In this document: positions 48,012-64,000 of the stretch, piece after piece
Numbering within the stretch: the first letter of the stretch is position 1
How the letters are laid out: each line of letters begins with the position of its first letter
Assembly (NCBI RefSeq): GCF_964275005.1
Contig: NC_092686.1
Coordinates: 44,142,333-44,206,332 of the forward strand
Direction of reading: 5' to 3'
Length of the DNA: 64,000 bases
Source: Diadema setosum
Taxonomy: Eukaryota; Echinodermata; Echinoidea; Diadematoida; Diadematidae
Program-made: the position numbers and the translations under genes
The notes under the pieces: model-generated
Database searches by the model: none
What the model was told of the DNA's origin: nothing
Seen by the model: the letters and a program-made list of their open reading frames with translations, nothing else

Positions 48012-49234
48012 AATGTACTGTCAAACCTGCTGTAGTGAACTATTGTCTTAACGACCACTTGTCCTTCACAATCACATGCCCATTAACCGCGGAAATATCC
48101 TGCCATCAAGAACTTGTTTACAGTGGACCACTTATTGGTTTCCCATTGGACAACCTAAAACTGTGAACCTGCCAACCCTGAGATTTAATAAATCTGAACA
48201 AACAAAGAAAAATTATTCAAAAATCTGAACTTTCATAAATTTCATATACTTTACTATTACAGATACAATTTCTAAAAAAAAAAATCAGAACACACTGAAA
48301 TTCATGCGTTTTCTTTCAGTGAAAAATCTTAACATTCAGATTAAAACTGAACAGTTGGCAGGTATGAGCTCAGCACGTACAGTCCACACTTCTGTATTTT
48401 TTTTTTCCCCAAGAAAGTATAACAAAAAGTCAACCAACAGGCCCCAACCAACAAACCCCTAACAGTCCCCTAATGAAATTATAAATACCTTTTAACCTCA
48501 CTACATAAACTTTTCTACCACAGCAGCTACTAGGGCAAGCAGAATGTCAGAAAGCCTGAAGAAGAGGCATAACACATGAAATATTTGGTGAAACTATTCA
48601 AAGTTGTTGGAAGCTAATAATGCATCACAATTTCATCTTGTCATCTCTTGTGTACTGGAACCAACATGTGGATATTAAAATTCTTGTGTTTCAATTCATC
48701 GTCAATGTACACACCAAGAGTGATAATAATGGTAACTAAGACAAGCACAAGATTGAATTCTTCTGGACAGCACTTAAATCAGTAGATCTTTATTGAAGAA
48801 AAAACAAACAAAACACAAAACAATATGACACAATACAATAACATCTGCAAAACTCTCGATCTGAGTTACAGTATGATGTCATGGAAATAAATCTATACAT
48901 TTATGCTATTATATACATTACTCTATGTCTTTGAATTTCTTGTTTAGTATTTCATATATGTCTGAGTTTTGGTCGATGCAAGAGACATAATGACACAAAT
49001 CTTAAATATGCCACACACTGTTTTTTCACTTTTTTTTTAACTTCACCAATACAATAATATGTTTGAATAGCTAATCATGAGGTCATAATTACAAGATTTA
49101 CATCATTTTATGCTCTACAGAAATAAATGTTTGTGCATAAACTGACTTATTGAAAACTCCACACTTGGTAATGGGTCCCACACTTAATGTCATCTTACAT
49201 TCTTTTAATGTAACTGAAGGTGACTGGTCATCAA

Positions 49235-49352
49235 GGCCCTGTTTTATGAGGAGTTAAAATTGATTATATAGTTGATTTCAACTGTAAGGCTATGGCAGCC
49301 TGTGTAGTACCGAAATTTAAAATCGATTTATTCTTTTGATAAAACGGGGCCC
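49235..49352. mobile_element. ~118-bp MITE with GGCCC(T/C)GTTTTAT ends
   Basis: 'ggccctgttttatgagga' at the left is mirrored by 'tgataaaacggggccc' at the right, and 'aaaattgat' is mirrored by 'atcgattt'. Small and non-coding. Confidence 0.6.
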
Positions 49353-52300
49353 AGGCATGGCAATATGATCTACTAAAGCAGATTTGTGCAAGAATATAGA
49401 TGCCTGGTATACTTCATTGTACGTATGTCTTTTAATTTCTTTTGTCATGAAGAAAGATGGATTGTGTGGAATCAAGTCAAATAAAATGAGCTTGATGATA
49501 AAAAAAAAGAAGAAAAATAAAGGTCATATCATATCTGAAAAAAAAAAAACCCAACAAGAATCATACAGCTTGTTTCTGTCATATTTCAAAGTCAGATTAA
49601 GAATAGAGTGTGAAACAAGGAGCCCCATTTTAAAAGAATATAAGGTAATCCCTTATAATAGACCTTCAATGTAGGATCATGTCGTTTGCAAGATATGCAC
49701 CCTAGTATCGTAAAACCACTGCAGAGAAATTACACTGAATATTGAATACTCCATCACAAAGATAGGCAACATGTAACTATTTAAACATATTTAAGTAAGA
49801 ATGCAAGAGAGAGTTAAAACAGACAAGTGATATTCTGTACTATAATCACATAATGCTTTAATACTGATTTCCAGCTTTGCAAAAACAATTCAGATTTGTA
49901 GGATAATGCCCCAATATTAATTCTTTATCAAAAGTCCCCCAAAACAAAACAAAAAAACTTCCTGCCAGGCGAAATTTTTACCGTCACATTTTATCCTAGT
50001 TACATGCTGTGTTCCATCAACTAAATATCCTCAAATATCCTTTAAAGTATGTGTGCTAAGAGAGAAGAGAGAGAAGAATAGAAGATCCTTGACTGATGAA
50101 TAATAAACAGCATATGTGATTGCTGTACTATTCTGGTGACATTTTACACAATATCAAAAATGGTTCAAAGAGCAACTTAGGGGAGAAAATGATGACCTGC
50201 AGAAATATGGGTTGAACAGAGCAAATTCTATACATCTGTATCCTGATATAATATAGTTAATTGAACATTTTTTTTTTCAGAATATATAATAGCATAGTAA
50301 TTTGACATTCATATGAAAGTATACATATATATGTGTATATATTTCTCTAGCTGAAGGCAGTAATTCTGGGTAAGTTAATACAATGTATCTAGTCGTATGC
50401 TGTACTGCTGTCTACTTCTTATGACCTGTTAACACAGACACTTCTTTACATACATCACAGTCTGATATGAACTAATATCTTTTTTTTTTCATCAATATGG
50501 ACCATGATGAAACAAATAAAAAAGGAAATCCTGCCAGATGTAGCAAAGAGTCTTCCTGGAAGTTTGTAATCTTTTCACACCTTGTCCAAACAGCAGCATC
50601 CTTACAGAGTGATCTGGTTTAAATTTGGTCAAGGGCTTAACGCAACTGCAATAAAATTTCTGATTAAGCAACCTGTCGTTACCACACTGTATCCCACATT
50701 ATAAATCATTGAAGAAATAAAGAAGTATGTTTCAGAGTTTCGGGGTTCATGTTCCCCTCACTGCACTACCAAATTGCAGTGAATACTGCAAGCTTCCCTA
50801 TTACTGCTTGCACCAATCCAATGATTCTCAGAAACATACGTGTACTGGTATTCAACCTTCTTAAAAACCACTCCTGACAACTACCATTCATATGTTACCA
50901 GTACACAGCATACCAGTTGGTGGTAGAAATGACATTAGTATTGTTTCATTTCCTCTCGATGCTGTGGGTGAAGTTAACAGGAATTCAAACTTCTGAAGAG
51001 TATGTGTTGCTTCTAGATATCTAACCCCTCATAGTTCTTGGGCTATGAAGTGCCCTTCTCTAGAACAAATCTATTATGTGACAAAAAACAAAACAAAACA
51101 AAAATAAAACAATACTTTTCACAGTAATTTCAAATATTTGACTCTGGTAAGCAAGGTCTGCTCGAGGACAAATAATCTCTGTCAGCGTACAGTTGTTGTG
51201 TCTTTCATATGCCTGTGACACATCAGGTACACTAACCTCGCTTTCACACGTACCGAGAGTGCTTAATTTGAAACACAATTGTAATGACCCATCACTAGAA
51301 TCTTGTTTCAAGTTAAGCATTCTTGTCGTGTGAATGCAAACTGGAATGGCGGAAGGTGATTTGAATTGTAATTCAAATTGCGCTTCAAATGATGGCCCAG
51401 AGGTGTTTTCTTATCATGTTTGGCCAGAATTATGGAGCGAAATAGTTGTGTGAACAGATGAGATTGACCACCAATCGTGACCTTTCAAACACTTCAGCAA
51501 GAAGACCGCTCTCCTCAAATGTTGACACTGCATTCAAAGTGTGCACTCCTTACGACTCAAGAGTAATTGATAAGATCTCGGAAAGAAGCCACACCTCCCC
51601 TTCTTACTGTGAAATTAAAAACCGCAGAATCTGCGAAGTCTTCCTTATCTATGTGAATGAACTGTGAACAAAACATAATTTGAATCACAATTGTGATCGT
51701 GTTTGCAATTCAGCATTACAATTCCAGTTCTTGATACACTGTAGGTGTGAAAACAACCCAACAGACATCCAATTCTAAACACATGCTGACACACACACAT
51801 GTGCACTGTAAGACTATTTTTGTCCTTGTCTTGGTCTAGGGACTAAATTCAAAACATGGATTTGATTCAAATTATCTTTGTGAATTCTAGCTATAGGGTT
51901 TCATAATACCTTCCAAACAGTACACTTTCAACCCCAGCATTTATCCTGCTAAAATGCAATGTAACAATCATGAAAAGCAGTCCCCAAATATACAGAAAAA
52001 TATGAGCTTTTCTGTTCCCTGACACCTTGTGTTAGAGGTTCACCTCTTAATGCTATTTGTGTGAATACATGAAACACGAGAGCAGCACTAAAGCAAAAGG
52101 GCAAAGCTGTTTGCCAACACTACAATGCTATGCCTTAACACAGGAACATAAAGTGCATGGGGCAGATGCTCTTTAGAATATTGATATCTTTGCTAATAAT
52201 TGATGTATATTTTACTAGTAAGACTAGTGCTAATCACTGCTGTAAATAACATAGACACAAAGACATTACACCATGGCACTAAATCACATATCGATTTGTG

Positions 52301-52698
52301 TGGACGGATACTGTGCCTTTCAACCAAACACACTTTGTCTAACCTATATATTAATATCAATCACCTTACTGGCAAACTTCATGCACTGATAAAACATCCA
52401 CAGTATCCTACATAATTCATATAATATCTATCTTTGTAACAGCACAGTATACACACTGACATCATTATAATAATTTCTATTTTCCTCATTTATAATTCAT
52501 AACTATATAGCAAACATCATTACAACATGCATGACTAGTACAAAGTTTGAACATGATGCATGAAACAACTCACAGCAAATTCCATTTGCACACACAGGAA
52601 TGTGATTGTAGGCATTTGGTTCAGAGTCAAGGTAATGCTGAGGACTGTCCAGTGGTGAAGTTATCTCAACATCAGGAGGATTACCATGACACTTAGGC

Positions 52699-53018
52699 CC
52701 GAATTCACGAAGGTGGTACAAATGAAACCATGGTTTAAACCATGGACAAAAACCATGGAGCGCCAAGTGTCACACGGAATATTTCTTTACGAAATTGGTC
52801 ATTTCATCGATAAAATGATTGTTTTGTAACGAAATGACAACATTTTGTAACTAAATGAACATTTCGTCCACGAAATGATAATTCCATTAACGAAATGGTC
52901 ATTTTGTCAACGAAATGACCAATTTCGTAATGAAATATTCCGTGGGACACTTGGCGCTCCATGGTTTTTGTCCATGGTTTAAACCATGGTTTCATTTGTA
53001 CCACCTTCGTGAATTCGG
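52699..53018. mobile_element. 320-bp MITE with ~100-bp terminal inverted repeats
   Basis: Both ends carry CCGAATTCACGAAGGTGGTA in inverted orientation. The match continues through the nested palindromes 'accatggtttaaaccatgg' and 'ccatggagcgccaagtgtc' up to 'acggaatatttc'. The core is built from ~20-bp repeats of an 'acgaaatg' motif in alternating orientation. No coding capacity. The two arms are almost identical, so the copy is young. Target duplication is unclear. Confidence 0.9.
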
Positions 53019-53345
53019 TTGTCTGGTTTGGTGTATGATGACTGTTTTATACTCTGGTGGTACTCAATCAGGGACCAGCCCTGCCAAAAACTGTCCTAAA
53101 GCACAAAGATTGTGGTCAGTCACTTCAGCCCGACAACATGACAAACATTAGTACGAATCATCACGACCCCTGTCAGGATAGTACTGGTGGTCTAATCCTC
53201 CTAACACTGATTAAATGCCTCATTATGTATTCCAATTTTGTCATTCATAAACATGACAATACTAAATATGGTTGCATTAGATTGGCGCCAACTTTCATGT
53301 CTAATTATGCTTACACTGCAGAAAGAAAAAAAAAAACCCAATGTC

Positions 53346-53351
53346 TTTATT
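53346..53351 (-). promoter_or_regulatory. Candidate poly(A) signal for NEK4
   Basis: AATAAA on the minus strand, about 890 bp past the NEK4 stop codon. Others exist further left, so the true 3' end is not settled. Confidence 0.3.
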
Positions 53352-54240
53352 GGAACCTGTTTCAGGGCAACACCAGGTTAGCACTAATTTTCAGAGAGTT
53401 TTCTTTTCTTTCTCTTGACCATTTCACTGAATACATAACATTTTGAGTGTAACAAAAAGTTACACTCAAAGAAAATGAGAACACAATGCCCATTGTAGAC
53501 TAGGGTAAAACTCCAACAAGAACATAATAAAAAGTGGCGGGTAGCACATGTTATGAATACTTATCATCCTGAATACAGCTGTTACACAGCAAGAATGCTG
53601 ATGACCACATAAATAAGTGACATTGGTACTTTCAAAATGTAGTACTGACATTCACAGTGTAAATGTGAAACGAATACATTACATTACAAAGAAGTGAGAA
53701 TCTTTAAGATGCAGCATGCTCATATTTGCTGTGGTCCTCTTCACAAGGAAAGAATAGACTACGTTGATTGTTAACTGATTCAGAAAAACACAAAAACAAA
53801 AGTAGAATGAATATAACCATTAGCTGGTATTGTGAGGGCATGTACCATGTAGGGCAACTGGTACAGTTTTAGCACTGGGTTACAAAATAGTTAAAGCTTT
53901 ACAAACTCTTGATGCAGTTTCCATTAACATCCGATGCTGTGAAAGACATGAGCTAAAAAGAAGAAGAAAAGGCAATGCTAACCACTACAGCAACAAATGA
54001 TGGGTTCATGTACAAATGGAAGAAATATCTGACATCAAAGGCATGGTCAACATGTGCAATGCTCTCCTATGTCACATCCCACATCTGCCAATTCAGTGAA
54101 GGCAATAATAATGTTGGCAGAGTCTTGCAATGGGGCCATCAGAAGTTGTTGGTTCCGTCTTCATTACACGTCCAAAGTGCGCTGCCATCAGCACCTCAGA
54201 GATCCCATGCGCCAATCGCCACCTGGGTAGCTCTGTTCTC

Positions 54241-63225
<8,985 letters not shown>

Positions 63226-63258
63226 CTGAAATGTGGTCAGGATATTAACCCTAACTAG

Positions 63259-64000
63259 GCCGGGCTATTCAGGTAGATGATAGAGCCGGGGGGGGGGGGG
63301 GGGGGGGGGCCTCCCAGGCCCCCCCTCCGGATCTCGGCCGTCGACCGCGCGATCGCGACGAAAATTGGCACACGCATTGCCTGTGATGTAATCTAAAGTA
63401 CCATGAAGTTAATTTTTCCAAAAATTATCATTTACACTAAATTATGCTAATTTATGCATAATGATGCATGAAATCAGACAATTTGGTATAAATCACTAAA
63501 TAAAGCTCAAAACAGGCACATTTTTTGTGTAAATATTCTTTTTAGTGTCCTTAGCAAATGTAAGAGAAAAAAATTGCGCAATCAGAAAAAATTTCCTAAG
63601 TATTTTATTGTTTTTTGAATTTCTTATGTATTTCTTTTTTTTTTCGACTTTATGTTTTTCATTGTTTTTTCGATGAAATTTGTCCGTGACATTGTTCTGA
63701 ACAAGAAAATGCTTTATTAATTGATTTTAATCAATAAAATCCCAAGATAATCATGCTTTTATGAAATTTGTCTGTAAACACAGTTTGCATTGAAATTGTA
63801 CACAAATTCACGTTTTTGAGCAATTTTTGGTCTGACATGCACGTGCATACTTATGCGCAACTTCAGAACCGCGCACCCGGGCATCGCAAATTTGGTGTCA
63901 AAAGATGCGGGAGACTCGAAAGAAAAAAGTCATGAAACGTCGCGGCGATAGCTTCTCGCGATAGCGATACATCGCGCGAAACGTCGAGGGGGGGGCCTCG
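63259..64000. mobile_element. Second copy of the GGCCGGGGG element family, inverted, cut by window edge
   Basis: It starts 'aggccgggctattc', then has a G run and a CpG-rich segment 'ggccgtcgaccgcgcgatcg' followed by 'gaaaattggcacacgcattg'. This is the inverted counterpart of 62440-62520. Further right, 'tttttggtctgacatgcacg' matches the complement of the segment near 61985. It is longer and GC-richer than the first copy and runs off the edge. Confidence 0.6.

Larger units (their letters stand above)
47527..52698. other. Gene-poor region between the foldback element and NEK4
   Basis: AT-rich DNA with a (CA)n tract (47969-48007), a degenerate copy of the 'gtcaaacctg' MITE from ~48018 and a GGCCCTGTTTTAT MITE at 49235. 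I see no conserved protein-like frame. Any NEK4 3' UTR would lie near its right side. Confidence 0.5.

Overview
This is eukaryotic, AT-rich, repeat-laden nuclear DNA from an animal. Genes are split into short exons with GT-AG introns, several kinds of miniature inverted-repeat transposon are present, and there is a TTAGGG-type telomere repeat block. The gene content (a NEK4-type kinase tail, AMT with a mitochondrial leader, a DCC-family thiol oxidoreductase) and dispersed repeats such as the GACCTTTGACC/CGGAGGCAT family suggest a marine deuterostome invertebrate. An echinoderm is my best guess, but that is inference and was not searched.

Layout. 1-7914: tandem array of ~2.0 kb units, each with a tRNA-Leu(CAG)-like module and a second tRNA-like box A. 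8019-11198 (-): first five coding exons of AMT, the glycine-cleavage T-protein; its C-terminal exons are not in the window. 11199-13115: intergenic, with one unidentified exon-like segment (12934-13016) that recurs in decayed form at 27336-27414. 13116-26511: a very young Ty3/Gypsy LTR retrotransposon on the minus strand, with 2690-bp LTRs of identical length, a tRNA-Leu primer site and one 1709-codon Gag-Pol frame. A third, 3'-truncated LTR lies inverted at its left side. 27983-30792 (-): complete three-exon DCC/DUF393 gene. 31191-47260: a ~16-kb giant inverted-repeat (foldback-like) element whose arms carry 10 and 17 copies of a ~223-bp satellite, flanked by an 11-bp direct repeat. 47272-47516: a poly(T/A)-bounded insertion holding a telomere-like block. 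47527-54240: MITEs, microsatellites and no recognised gene. 54241-63225 (-): last nine coding exons of NEK4; the kinase domain lies beyond the right edge. NEK4 introns hold large microsatellites and more mobile elements, and the last ~740 bp are another repeat.

The three host genes are not a functional unit. AMT works in mitochondrial glycine cleavage, the DCC protein is a predicted (probably mitochondrial) thiol oxidoreductase, and NEK4 is a cytoplasmic/ciliary/DNA-damage kinase. Most of the window is mobile or repetitive DNA. The standout objects are the 16-kb foldback element with its flanking direct repeat and the LTR element with a head-to-head third LTR joined at the primer-binding site.
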